From Phascolarctobacterium sp. (GTDB lineage Bacteria > Bacillota > Negativicutes > Acidaminococcales > Acidaminococcaceae): a stretch of DNA of 64,000 nucleotides. The notes under the pieces were generated by a model, which worked only from the letters and a program-made list of their open reading frames with translations, had not been told where the DNA came from and did no database searches. The position numbers and the translations under genes were made by a program. The stretch covers positions 1-64,000 of the forward strand of contig SFCN01000001.1 of the NCBI GenBank assembly GCA_004558595.1, in the 5' to 3' direction. Below, in pieces: positions 1 to 7,619 of the stretch (the first letter of the stretch is position 1; the number at the start of each line of letters is the position of its first letter).

Positions 1-248
1 AGCACCTGACTATAAATCATCTCAGAAATCCGGCTATAGGAAATCAAAAAGGCATCGTAAACCTTACCAAAAGCAAAATAAGCTAGCATAAAGATAAAAG
101 TAATAAGGATGCTTTCAGTGTGGCTTTCCCGTATAGCCAAATTCCCCTCGTAGAACCATTTCCAGCACAGTCCAAAGGGTATTGTCATCATTATTAAATT
201 AAAGAACTTCACCAGACCCAAAACAAAATCGTATTTCAGCTTATACAT
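1..248 (-). CDS. Sugar transferase, N-terminal part only (runs off the window)
   Basis: The reading frame opens with ATG at 248 and stays open to the window edge, so about 82 N-terminal residues are present. They hold two hydrophobic stretches and a segment reading YDAFLISYSRISEMIYSQ. That segment resembles the membrane N-terminus of polyprenyl-phosphate sugar-1-phosphate transferases, which start exopolysaccharide or O-antigen repeat units at the inner membrane. The catalytic domain lies outside the window, so the call rests on the N-terminus alone. The gene starts 43 nt after galE on the same strand and is probably co-transcribed with it, which fits surface-polysaccharide synthesis. Confidence 0.6.
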   Translation of the reverse strand, partial: MYKLKYDFVLGLVKFFNLIMMTIPFGLCWKWFYEGNLAIRESHTESILITFIFMLAYFAFGKVYDAFLISYSRISEMIYSQV

Positions 249-291
249 TCTTTACCCCACAAACATACATCGTTCCTAAATTCATAAAGTC

Positions 292-1311
292 TCAATGCTT
301 CCCATAGCCCTGTGGATTTTTGCTCTGCCAGCACCAAGCATCCCGGCACATATCTGCCAAGTTAAAATGTGCCTGCCATCCTAAAAGCCGCGCAGCCTTC
401 CCGGCATCAGCCCAAACCTCGGGCAAATCACCATCCCTACGGGGACCAATTTCGTAATTAACCTTCACACCATTGGCTGCTTCAAAGGTCTTGATAATCT
501 CCAAAACACTATAAGGTTTGCCCGTGCCCACATTAAAAATTTCCACTCCCTTGTGGTTAGCGGCATATTCAATAGCCTTCAAATGAGCATTAGCCAAATC
601 CATTACATGAATAAAATCCCGGCGACAAGTACCATCCGGTGTAGCGTAATCTCCGCCAAAAACAGTCAGCTTCTCCCGCTTACCTACAGCCACCTGAGTA
701 ACATAGGGCATCAAATTATTGGGAATGCCCTGAGGATCCTCCCCTATCAACCCCGACGCATGGGCACCAACCGGATTAAAGTAGCGTAAGAGTACTACGC
801 TTATATCAGGATGTGCTTTAGCCGTGTCCTCCAGAATCTGCTCTATCATATATTTTGTCCATCCATACGGGTTAGTACAATTACCTCTCCCAAAAGTCTC
901 TAAACAGGGCATTGTGCATTTTTCACCATATACAGTAGCTGATGAAGAAAATACTATGTTCTTGACACCAAAACCACGCATGCATTCAAGCAACGTCAAA
1001 GTAGTATCAATATTGTTCCTATAATATCTAATCGGTTCTTTAATTGATTCTCCAACAGCTTTTAGACCAGCAAAATGAATAATACAATCTATTTGATTTT
1101 CACCAAATACACGCCTAATGGCATCCTTTCTCTTAATATCTGCCTCATATATTTTGATATCTTTTCCAGTTATCTTCTTTACTCTCTTAAGCGACTCAGG
1201 GCAGCTATTGCTATAATCATCGATCACAACAACCTGATGTCCAGCCTGTAAAAGCTCCACCGCCGTATGGGAGCCAATATAACCAGCACCGCCTGCCAAC
1301 AAAACCTTCAT
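292..1311 (-). CDS. galE: UDP-glucose 4-epimerase
   Basis: This extended short-chain dehydrogenase interconverts UDP-glucose and UDP-galactose in the cytoplasm, using bound NAD. The N-terminus carries the Rossmann glycine motif GGAGYIGSH (residues 7-15). The catalytic pair is the Tyr and Lys of YGWTK (149-153), preceded by SSSATVYG. The 339 residues match the family length. An in-frame TTG lies three codons upstream, but ATG at 1311 is preferred because GAGG sits 9 nt before it. The neighbouring sugar transferase points to use of UDP-galactose in surface glycans. A strong promoter with a G8 tract in its spacer lies about 70 nt upstream. Confidence 0.95.
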   Translation of the reverse strand: MKVLLAGGAGYIGSHTAVELLQAGHQVVVIDDYSNSCPESLKRVKKITGKDIKIYEADIKRKDAIRRVFGENQIDCIIHFAGLKAVGESIKEPIRYYRNNIDTTLTLLECMRGFGVKNIVFSSSATVYGEKCTMPCLETFGRGNCTNPYGWTKYMIEQILEDTAKAHPDISVVLLRYFNPVGAHASGLIGEDPQGIPNNLMPYVTQVAVGKREKLTVFGGDYATPDGTCRRDFIHVMDLANAHLKAIEYAANHKGVEIFNVGTGKPYSVLEIIKTFEAANGVKVNYEIGPRRDGDLPEVWADAGKAARLLGWQAHFNLADMCRDAWCWQSKNPQGYGKH

Positions 1312-1354
1312 CACAGCCAACCTCGTCTTTCTATTCCCTAGTCAATATTGAGAA

Positions 1355-1368
1355 TACTGATATCAGTA
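1355..1368. promoter_or_regulatory. 14-bp palindrome in the galE leader
   Basis: TACTGATATCAGTA is a perfect inverted repeat about 10 nt downstream of the galE -10 box, close to the expected start of transcription. A dyad in this place suits a repressor operator. No regulator is known, so this is inference from position. Confidence 0.4.
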
Positions 1369-1377
1369 ATTAATAAT

Positions 1378-1406
1378 ATTATAAACCCGTGTCCCCCCCC
1401 AGTCAA
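1378..1406 (-). promoter_or_regulatory. galE promoter with a G8 homopolymer in the spacer
   Basis: On the minus strand TTGACT (1406-1401) and TATAAT (1383-1378) are separated by exactly 17 nt. The first 8 nt of that spacer are a run of G (plus-strand C 1393-1400). The predicted leader to the galE start is about 60 nt. Gain or loss of a G would move the spacer to 18 or 16 nt. Confidence 0.75.
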
Positions 1407-1611
1407 GCAAAAGTGCATCGAGCCCTTTTGCCTGGCGTCCTAACGGACGCGCGTCACGTATTTATAATAGTGCAAATAATTTAATTTACGTTTCTATATG
1501 TTAGCTTTAGGCTATTAGTTTCTAATCAAGGGGTCATAGCGTACAGCGCAGTGATGTGTTCTATAATTTGCAAATGTGTTAAATTTAGTACATTATCCTA
1601 AGTTTTAGGCA

Positions 1612-1643
1612 TAAAAAATAGGCATCCGCATGCTGCGGATGCC
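1612..1643 (-). terminator. Rho-independent terminator after hicB
   Basis: GGCATCCGCA (1621-1630) and TGCGGATGCC (1634-1643) form a perfect 10-bp stem with a 3-nt loop. On the minus strand the stem is followed by TATTTTTTAT. It lies about 60 nt past the hicB stop. Confidence 0.85.
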
Positions 1644-1701
1644 CAAAGTGAAGTATACTGTATATTTAAATTTTTGATAATAGTTACATTATAAGGCTCT
1701 G

Positions 1702-2100
1702 CTACCTTACTAATCCCAGTTCGTTAATCAAAGCCCTTTGTAAAAGATTAGAAAAGTTTATGTTCTGCTCTAAGGCCATATTGTTCAACCAAGCAGGAAT
1801 AGACAGGGTTTTCTTGACTGCCTTTGCATTGTATTTTCTATCATATGCTAGCTTATCAAATGCTACCATCATCACAAATTGCTGATCGTGGAGCTTGATT
1901 TTGTTTGGAGGAGAAGCCAAAGGATACTCATCAGGAGATTTACCATCCAACATTAAACCAATTACTTCTTGTACATTATCCAATGCTTCTTCTAGAGAAT
2001 CTCCCTGCGTAAAGCATCCAGGAATATCGGGCACATAAACGGAAACACCTATATCTTCAGGTTCAAATATTACAGGGTAAAAGTATTTTTTGATTGGCAT
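1702..2100 (-). CDS. hicB: HicB-family antitoxin without an adjacent hicA
   Basis: HicB proteins neutralise the HicA mRNA interferase and repress their own operon. The 132-residue product has the HicB fold near residues 8-75 (VYVPDIPGCFTQGDSLEEAL is the typical core). It ends in a ribbon-helix-helix type DNA-binding segment at about 92-130 (KKTLSIPAWLNNMALEQNI). A strong Shine-Dalgarno GGAGGGG precedes ATG 2100. No HicA-like frame was seen upstream (149 nt to rpe) or downstream (terminator at 1643). It therefore looks like a solitary antitoxin or autoregulator. It is monocistronic, with its own promoter and terminator. Confidence 0.8.
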   Translation of the reverse strand: MPIKKYFYPVIFEPEDIGVSVYVPDIPGCFTQGDSLEEALDNVQEVIGLMLDGKSPDEYPLASPPNKIKLHDQQFVMMVAFDKLAYDRKYNAKAVKKTLSIPAWLNNMALEQNINFSNLLQRALINELGLVR

Positions 2101-2123
2101 ATAAGCTCCCCTCCTCTGTAATA

Positions 2124-2152
2124 ATTATACTACGTAATATTACGTATGTAAA
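2124..2152 (-). promoter_or_regulatory. hicB promoter with a palindromic operator in its spacer
   Basis: TTTACA (2152-2147) and TATAAT (2129-2124) are 17 nt apart on the minus strand. The perfect palindrome TACGTAATATTACGTA (2131-2146) fills the spacer almost exactly. The likely meaning is autorepression by the ribbon-helix-helix domain of HicB. Confidence 0.75.
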
Positions 2153-2160
2153 GTTCTACA

Positions 2161-2214
2161 AATAAAAACTCCTAGACTGAGCTTTTGTACTTTTAAAGCC
2201 TACTCTAGGAGTTT
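2161..2214 (-). terminator. Terminator of the priA-rpe gene run
   Basis: AAACTCCTAGA (2167-2177) pairs perfectly with TCTAGGAGTTT (2204-2214), and a small inner stem GCTTT/AAAGC lies in the loop. On the minus strand the structure ends in TTTTTATTTG, 36 nt after the rpe stop. Confidence 0.85.
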
Positions 2215-2249
2215 AATTACCTTATTCTTTTAAAGGATAGTGCAAGATA

Positions 2250-2906
2250 CTACGCCTTCAAGGCCGCAATAGCCGCCTTGATATCCTTAGCGCCGTAGAC
2301 ATAAGAGCCAGCGACAAGAATGTTAGCCCCGGCCTCACGTACCAGCTTAGATGTCTTATCATTAATGCCGCCGTCGACCTGAATATCCACATCAAGGCCT
2401 GCATCGGTAATCATCTTGCGCAAGCGAACGATTTTCGGCACACTGCTTTCAATAAAGCTCTGGCCGCCAAAGCCCGGATTCACGCTCATAATCAAAACCA
2501 TATCTACATAGGGAAGGATTTCTTCAATAGCAGTCAAGGGAGTAGCAGGACACAGAGCCACACCGGCCTTCATGCCCTCGGCTTTAATCTGCTGAATGCA
2601 GCGATGCAAATGCTTAGTAGCCTCGGCATGCACCACGATTTGATCCGCGCCGGCGGCCTTAAAGTCAGCAATATATTTCTCAGGATTTTCCACCATCAAA
2701 TGGCAGTCGAAAAACATCTTCGTAGTCTTGCGAATGCACTTCACAACCGGAGCGCCAAAGGTCAAATTAGGCACAAATAAGCCATCCATCACATCAATAT
2801 GCACCCAATCAGCGCCAGCTACCTCGATTTTCTTAATATCCTCGCCCAATTGAGCGAAATCCGCGGACAAAATGGACGGAGCAACTAAAAGCTTCTTTTG
2901 CATCAT
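2250..2906 (-). CDS. rpe: Ribulose-phosphate 3-epimerase
   Basis: This TIM-barrel enzyme interconverts D-ribulose 5-phosphate and D-xylulose 5-phosphate in the pentose phosphate pathway. The sequence shows the N-terminal APSILSADF motif, the metal-binding HIDVMDG segment, [21 protein letters not shown] and the phosphate-binding QVDGGIN. The 218 residues match the family. The start overlaps the rsgA stop (ATGATG across 2906-2901), with GAGGG six nt upstream. It is the last gene of a run that begins at priA, and rsgA-rpe at the end of a prkC cluster is a usual Firmicute order. Confidence 0.95.
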   Translation of the reverse strand: MMQKKLLVAPSILSADFAQLGEDIKKIEVAGADWVHIDVMDGLFVPNLTFGAPVVKCIRKTTKMFFDCHLMVENPEKYIADFKAAGADQIVVHAEATKHLHRCIQQIKAEGMKAGVALCPATPLTAIEEILPYVDMVLIMSVNPGFGGQSFIESSVPKIVRLRKMITDAGLDVDIQVDGGINDKTSKLVREAGANILVAGSYVYGAKDIKAAIAALKA

Positions 2907-3790
2907 TTTCTTCCCTCTTTCTCTTTTAATAAGCGTATTTCTTCCAGCATCGCCAGATAGGACTCATAACGACTGGCAGCGATGGCACCGCTGGCCACGG
3001 CCTCTTTCACCCCGCACACAGGCTCGTGAGTGTGGGAGCATGGACAAAAGCGACAGCCATCCTCGTATTGAGCGAACTCCCGAAAGGCAGCCAGCGCCTG
3101 CTCCGGCTCCATTCCCTCTAAGAGCAAATTGCCAAAGCCAGGCGTATCCGCGATATAACCCTCATCAAAGGGCAAAAGCTGGGCAAAGCGTGTAGTATGC
3201 TTGCCGCGGCCAATCTTCTCGCTGACCGCACCAGTACGCAAATCAACACTGCTGTCAATAGCGTTAATGGTGGAAGACTTGCCCACACCGGAGGGCCCGC
3301 CGAAGGCGCAAACCCTGCCCTTCAGCCGCTCCCTTAAAGTCTCCACACCAGTGCCTTCCATAGCGGATAGCGTATAAACCTCATATCCAATGGGCTCATA
3401 CACAGCTCGTACCTTTTCGATGAGGCCTGAAGGAGCTTGGTCCTCCTTATTCAGCACCAAAAGAGCCGGAATCTGGGCCAGCTCTGCCAGCGCCAGCAGC
3501 TTATCTGCTAAAAGAAAGCTAAAATCCGGCGTAGCACAAGCGAAGGTGGCCACGAATAAATCAAGATTGGCCATGGTGGGCCGAAGCAAAAAATTCTTGC
3601 GTGGCAAAACCTGCTTAATCATGCCCTCGCCCTGCTCTCCCGGCTCCAGCAGCACCCTGTCCCCCGTAGCCAAGGAAAAGCGATTTTGCTTCATCTTACC
3701 CTTAACCTTGCAGGTATAAACAGCATTTGCCACCTGCACATAATAATAGCCATTATAATTTTTAAGTACAAGTCCTTCAAGCTCGCTCAT
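2903..3790 (-). CDS. rsgA: Ribosome small-subunit biogenesis GTPase RsgA
   Basis: RsgA is a circularly permuted GTPase that checks late 30S subunit maturation. An OB-fold domain (about 1-70) precedes the GTPase motifs in permuted order: NKED (114-117), the P-loop GPSGVGKSS (165-173) and DTPGFG (215-220). A C-terminal zinc knuckle follows ([15 protein letters not shown]). ATG 3790 is chosen because it starts the conserved OB fold and follows the prkC stop at 3792 directly. A longer frame reaching 3823 would overlap prkC without a ribosome site. The product is 295 residues. Confidence 0.95.
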   Translation of the reverse strand: MSELEGLVLKNYNGYYYVQVANAVYTCKVKGKMKQNRFSLATGDRVLLEPGEQGEGMIKQVLPRKNFLLRPTMANLDLFVATFACATPDFSFLLADKLLALAELAQIPALLVLNKEDQAPSGLIEKVRAVYEPIGYEVYTLSAMEGTGVETLRERLKGRVCAFGGPSGVGKSSTINAIDSSVDLRTGAVSEKIGRGKHTTRFAQLLPFDEGYIADTPGFGNLLLEGMEPEQALAAFREFAQYEDGCRFCPCSHTHEPVCGVKEAVASGAIAASRYESYLAMLEEIRLLKEKEGRK

Positions 3791-3791
3791 C

Positions 3792-5813
3792 TTACAAAAC
3801 CTTTTCACTGGCAACCTTGCCATCTACATAAAGCAGCACTCGGGCAATACCCTCGTATTCCACTCTTTGACGCAGGCGCACGCCACCTCGCTGAGTCCCG
3901 CTGTACATAGTAGCCTTGCCATTATCATCAATCAGCACCAGCTGCACATTCACAGGCTTATTACCGGGGACAACAAAATCTACATAAGCGTTCTTCTTTT
4001 GACCACTGCCTGCCGCCACGGAAATGCTCACCGCATCACCGGCGCCAATCTTGGTTCCTGCATTGGGATTAGAGGCCAACACCACGTTCTTCACAGCGCT
4101 GTAATCATTAACCTCCTTCACCTCGCCCAGCTTCAGGCCCTCCTTTTCCAAAAGACGTTTAGCATCAGTAATGGATTTGCCAATCAAATTGGGCACTTCC
4201 TTATCACCCTCGTTGAGCACTAAATCAATGGCGCTTCCCTTGGGAGCCTTGTCCATAGCCTTAGGAATCTGGGCCAAAACTGCGCCAATGCGCTGACCCT
4301 CCACATGCTTTTTAGTAATTTTACCAATCCTAAAGCCTGCCTCCAGCAGCGTATTTTCGGCCTTGCTATCGGACATGCCCACCACATCGGGCACTGCTTT
4401 CAGCTCTGCGCCCTTGCTAATGGTCAGAATAATCAGGCTGCCCTGCTTACGCTTTTCGCCGGCCTTAGGAGACTGCTCCATAACCGTACCCGGCTTAAAC
4501 TTATTGGGCTCACCATATTTTTCCTCTAGGTCCACCTTAAATCGCTTTTCCTCCAGCAGCCTTTGGGCCTCCACCACGGTCATGTTCTTCACATCGGGCA
4601 CCGCAATTTCCTCCAGGTTACGACTGAAGATAAAATGCGCCACCACGGAAATAGCCACAACACAGGCGGTTACATAAATCATGAGCTTGGTATAATTAAG
4701 TTTCTTTTTCTTCATATCCCCTTGCTTACCTGCCTCTTCCTGATTTTCTTCTGTTACGAACTGCTCCTGCTTAGGCACCTGCTCCACCCTAGGAGTTGCA
4801 GCCAAAACCTCCTCCGACCGCACCGTAGGCACAGCCATGGTCTTGCCCAGCTCATCATCGCTCAGCTGCTGCCGTCGCACCGGCTTCATAATCACCGTTG
4901 CCCCCTCCTCATCAGGCTCGCTCATAGAAGCTGCCCCGGCCGGCATATGCCCCAGCTCGTGGGTATAATCCTCGTCACTGTAGGGGAAAAGCTGCATCTT
5001 CAAATTCAACAAGTCCCGTCGCAGTTGGCCTGCATTTTCATAGCGGTCCTCAGCTCGCTTGGCCAAGGCTTTATCCATAATCTCCTGCAGACCCTCCGGC
5101 ACATTTTCCATATAATCTGCTAAACAGGGTACGGGCTTTTCCACATGCATCATGGCCACAGATACCGCCGTAGTGCCCTTATAGGGCACCTGCCCCGTGA
5201 GCATCTCAAAAAGCACCACGCCCAAGGAGTAAACATCGCTGGAGGCTGTAATCTTGCCACCGCTGGCCTGCTCCGGAGAAATATAATGCACAGAACCCAT
5301 CACCGCCTTAGAATAAACCATGGTTTGGTTGGTCACCATCTTGGCGATGCCAAAATCAGCGATTTTAGGATTCATGTTTTTATCTAATAAAATATTTTGA
5401 GGCTTAATATCGCAGTGAATAATTCTTTGACTATGAGCATGCTGTAAAGCGTCTGCCAAACGCACCGCAATCTCCAAAACGGTGTTCAGCTTCAGCTTAT
5501 GCTCCTGCATATACTCCTTCAGCGTTACCCCATCCACATATTCCATGACGATGTACTGATTGTTGCCCTCACTTACGACATCGTAGATATTGATGATATA
5601 AGGATGTACCAAGCGAGCTGCTGACTTAGCCTCTCGCTGAAACTGCTCCAAAAGCTCCTTATCGCTGAGGAATTGGTCCCGCAGCATTTTCACGGCCACA
5701 TCCCGATCTAGAAGCTCGTCATGGGCCAGGAAAACCTCGGCCATGCCGCCGTAGCCCACAGGACGGATGATTTTATAGCGTCCGTTCAATATGGTTTTAC
5801 CCTGCTTATCCAT
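3792..5813 (-). CDS. prkC: PASTA-domain Ser/Thr protein kinase
   Basis: This membrane kinase senses peptidoglycan fragments and acts with the Stp phosphatase. The kinase domain spans about 12-270, with VGYGGMAEVFLA, the catalytic lysine in VAVKML, HCDIKPQN and ADFGIAK. An acidic linker and one membrane span (about 375-395) follow, then three PASTA repeats. A further beta-rich domain of about 75 residues ends the protein. The catalytic loop reads HCD rather than HRD, so the kinase is of the non-RD kind and need not depend on activation-loop phosphorylation. It overlaps the stp end by 8 nt. Confidence 0.93.
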   Translation of the reverse strand: MDKQGKTILNGRYKIIRPVGYGGMAEVFLAHDELLDRDVAVKMLRDQFLSDKELLEQFQREAKSAARLVHPYIINIYDVVSEGNNQYIVMEYVDGVTLKEYMQEHKLKLNTVLEIAVRLADALQHAHSQRIIHCDIKPQNILLDKNMNPKIADFGIAKMVTNQTMVYSKAVMGSVHYISPEQASGGKITASSDVYSLGVVLFEMLTGQVPYKGTTAVSVAMMHVEKPVPCLADYMENVPEGLQEIMDKALAKRAEDRYENAGQLRRDLLNLKMQLFPYSDEDYTHELGHMPAGAASMSEPDEEGATVIMKPVRRQQLSDDELGKTMAVPTVRSEEVLAATPRVEQVPKQEQFVTEENQEEAGKQGDMKKKKLNYTKLMIYVTACVVAISVVAHFIFSRNLEEIAVPDVKNMTVVEAQRLLEEKRFKVDLEEKYGEPNKFKPGTVMEQSPKAGEKRKQGSLIILTISKGAELKAVPDVVGMSDSKAENTLLEAGFRIGKITKKHVEGQRIGAVLAQIPKAMDKAPKGSAIDLVLNEGDKEVPNLIGKSITDAKRLLEKEGLKLGEVKEVNDYSAVKNVVLASNPNAGTKIGAGDAVSISVAAGSGQKKNAYVDFVVPGNKPVNVQLVLIDDNGKATMYSGTQRGGVRLRQRVEYEGIARVLLYVDGKVASEKVL

Positions 5814-6561
5814 TCAAGCCTTCCTCCTTCGCCGCAGCTTCCTCCGCTAAATCAATCAAAATAAAGGAAACATTATCCCGACCGCCATTGCATAGGCTAC
5901 GCTCTAAAAGCTGATCGGCCACACTGTTTATATCCTCGCCGCCCATTAAATCCAAAATCTCCTGCTGACGCAGCATATCGCTCAAGCCATCGCTGCACAG
6001 CAGCAGTCTATCGTCAGGCAATAGCTTAAAATGCAAGCTATCGGCCCGCACGCTTTCCTCCACACCCAAGGCCTTCATGAGCACATGGCGCTGAGGATGA
6101 ATAAAAGCTTCCTCCTCGGTGATTTCACCACTGGCTTGCAAATCGGCCACATAGGTGTGGTCACGGGTCACCTGCACCAGATTTCCCTCCCGATAAGTGT
6201 AAAGTCGGCTGTCACCCACATGGCAACAATATGCAGTGCCATCCCCAGGCAGATACAAAGCAGTCATGGTAGTGCCCATGCCGGTGTATTTGTCGTTGCT
6301 TACGGCCATTTTAAACACATGAGTGTTGGCCTTATCGAAGGCCTCTACCAGCACCTTGTGAATATTTTGCTCACCCTGCTGGTGGCGCAAGCTGTGAGTG
6401 GCGGCCTCAAAGGCCTTCAAAATGGCGCGACTGGCGATCTCGCCTGCCGCATAACCACCCATGCCATCAGCAACAGCGAAAAGATAGGGCTCACGCACCA
6501 GCAGAGCATCCTCGTTATTTTCCCTGACCAGGCCCACATGGGTCCTACTGACTACCTGCAT
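5806..6561 (-). CDS. stp: PP2C-type Ser/Thr protein phosphatase
   Basis: This metal-dependent phosphatase reverses PrkC phosphorylation. The PP2C motifs appear in order: ENNEDALL near residue 16, VADGMGGYAAGEIAS near 31, GTTMTAL, GDSRLY near 114, LLCSDGLSDML and GGRDNVSFIL. Its 251 residues match bacterial PP2C enzymes without extra domains. Its start overlaps the rlmN stop by one base (TAATG), and its end overlaps the prkC start by 8 nt. The two partner enzymes are therefore translationally coupled. Confidence 0.95.
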   Translation of the reverse strand: MQVVSRTHVGLVRENNEDALLVREPYLFAVADGMGGYAAGEIASRAILKAFEAATHSLRHQQGEQNIHKVLVEAFDKANTHVFKMAVSNDKYTGMGTTMTALYLPGDGTAYCCHVGDSRLYTYREGNLVQVTRDHTYVADLQASGEITEEEAFIHPQRHVLMKALGVEESVRADSLHFKLLPDDRLLLCSDGLSDMLRQQEILDLMGGEDINSVADQLLERSLCNGGRDNVSFILIDLAEEAAAKEEGLNG

Positions 6562-7619
6562 TATTTTTTCTCCTGTTCTTTGGCAAATTTAGCCCGCAGC
6601 TGACCGCAGGCCGCATCTATATCCTTACCCATTTCCTTGCGCACCGTGGCGTTAATCCTGTTTTTCGTGAGCACCTTCACAAAGCGCTCAATGGCAGCCT
6701 TGCTAGGACGTTCAAAGCCCTGCTCCGGCACAGGATTGGCGGGAATCAGATTGACGCTGGCGTGCTTATAACGCAGATAATTACTCAAAAGCTCTGCGTC
6801 CTGCACGCTGTCGTTTTTATCCTTCAATAGTATATATTCATAGGTCACCTGACGACCACCGGCCTCGCTATAGGCCTCGGCTGCGGCGATCACATCCACA
6901 AAGGGAAAGCCCTTGTTCACAGGCATCAGACTTGTTCGCAAATCATTGCGCACTGCATGCAGCGACACGGCCAAATTAATGGGCTTACCCTGCTCTGCCA
7001 AGCGGTTGATGCCCGGGATGATACCGCAGGTGGAGATGGTCATATTTCGATAGCTCATAAAACAGGTGTCCTCACGGTGGAGGAAGTCCAAAGCGCCCAA
7101 AACTGCATCAAAATTCAGCATGGGCTCGCCGCTGCCCATGACCACCACTCGGGAAACCATTTGCTTGTGCTCACGAATGCGTTCATTGAAAAGGTAAACC
7201 TGAGCAATTATTTCCGCAGCAGATAAATTGCGCACCGCTCCCTTGAGACCGCTGGCGCAGAAGGCGCAGCGCATATCGCAGCCCACTTGGCTGGAAACAC
7301 ATACGCTATAGCCATAATCATGATGCATGAGCACTGTTTCCACGCTGTTACCATCGGGCAGACCCAGTAATAGCTTGCTGGTCAGGCCATCGCTGGAGTT
7401 TTGCTCTCGCAGGATAGTAATCTCCCGAGGCAATACCGTAAAATTCTCTTCCAAAATAGCTATGTCTGCCTTGCTCAGGTTGTGCATGGCGCTAAAGTCA
7501 AAGACGGACTTTTGGTAAAGCCATTGGAAGATTTGCTTAGCTCGGAATTTTTTCAAGCCCTTGCTAACCAGCACCTCCTGCAACTCTTCAATTGTTAAAC
7601 CAAAAATGTCGATTTTCAT
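6561..7619 (-). CDS. rlmN: Dual-specificity 23S rRNA/tRNA adenine-C2 methyltransferase RlmN
   Basis: RlmN is a radical-SAM enzyme that methylates A2503 of 23S rRNA and A37 of some tRNAs. The 4Fe-4S motif CDMRCAFC (CX3CX2C) is present. So are GSGEPMLNFD, the SLHA segment and the second catalytic Cys near the C-terminus (AACGQLRAKF). ATG 7619 is used because it begins MKIDIFGLT, a normal RlmN N-terminus, and overlaps the rsmB stop as ATGA. A longer open frame to 7733 lies inside rsmB and reads as low-complexity sequence. The product is 352 residues. Confidence 0.95.
   Translation of the reverse strand: MKIDIFGLTIEELQEVLVSKGLKKFRAKQIFQWLYQKSVFDFSAMHNLSKADIAILEENFTVLPREITILREQNSSDGLTSKLLLGLPDGNSVETVLMHHDYGYSVCVSSQVGCDMRCAFCASGLKGAVRNLSAAEIIAQVYLFNERIREHKQMVSRVVVMGSGEPMLNFDAVLGALDFLHREDTCFMSYRNMTISTCGIIPGINRLAEQGKPINLAVSLHAVRNDLRTSLMPVNKGFPFVDVIAAAEAYSEAGGRQVTYEYILLKDKNDSVQDAELLSNYLRYKHASVNLIPANPVPEQGFERPSKAAIERFVKVLTKNRINATVRKEMGKDIDAACGQLRAKFAKEQEKK

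Larger units (their letters stand above)
1312..1701. other. Intergenic region between galE and hicB
   Basis: No gene is visible here. The stretch holds the galE promoter and leader palindrome, a hairpin with a 6-bp stem (GCGTCC/GGACGC, 1435-1450) overlapping a second short palindrome (1446-1455), about 150 bp of AT-rich sequence without features, and the hicB terminator. No hicA-like frame was recognised. Confidence 0.7.

Noticed and set aside
1621..1643. The perfect palindrome as a regulator site
   Set aside because: Its position after the hicB stop and the following U tract explain it as a terminator.
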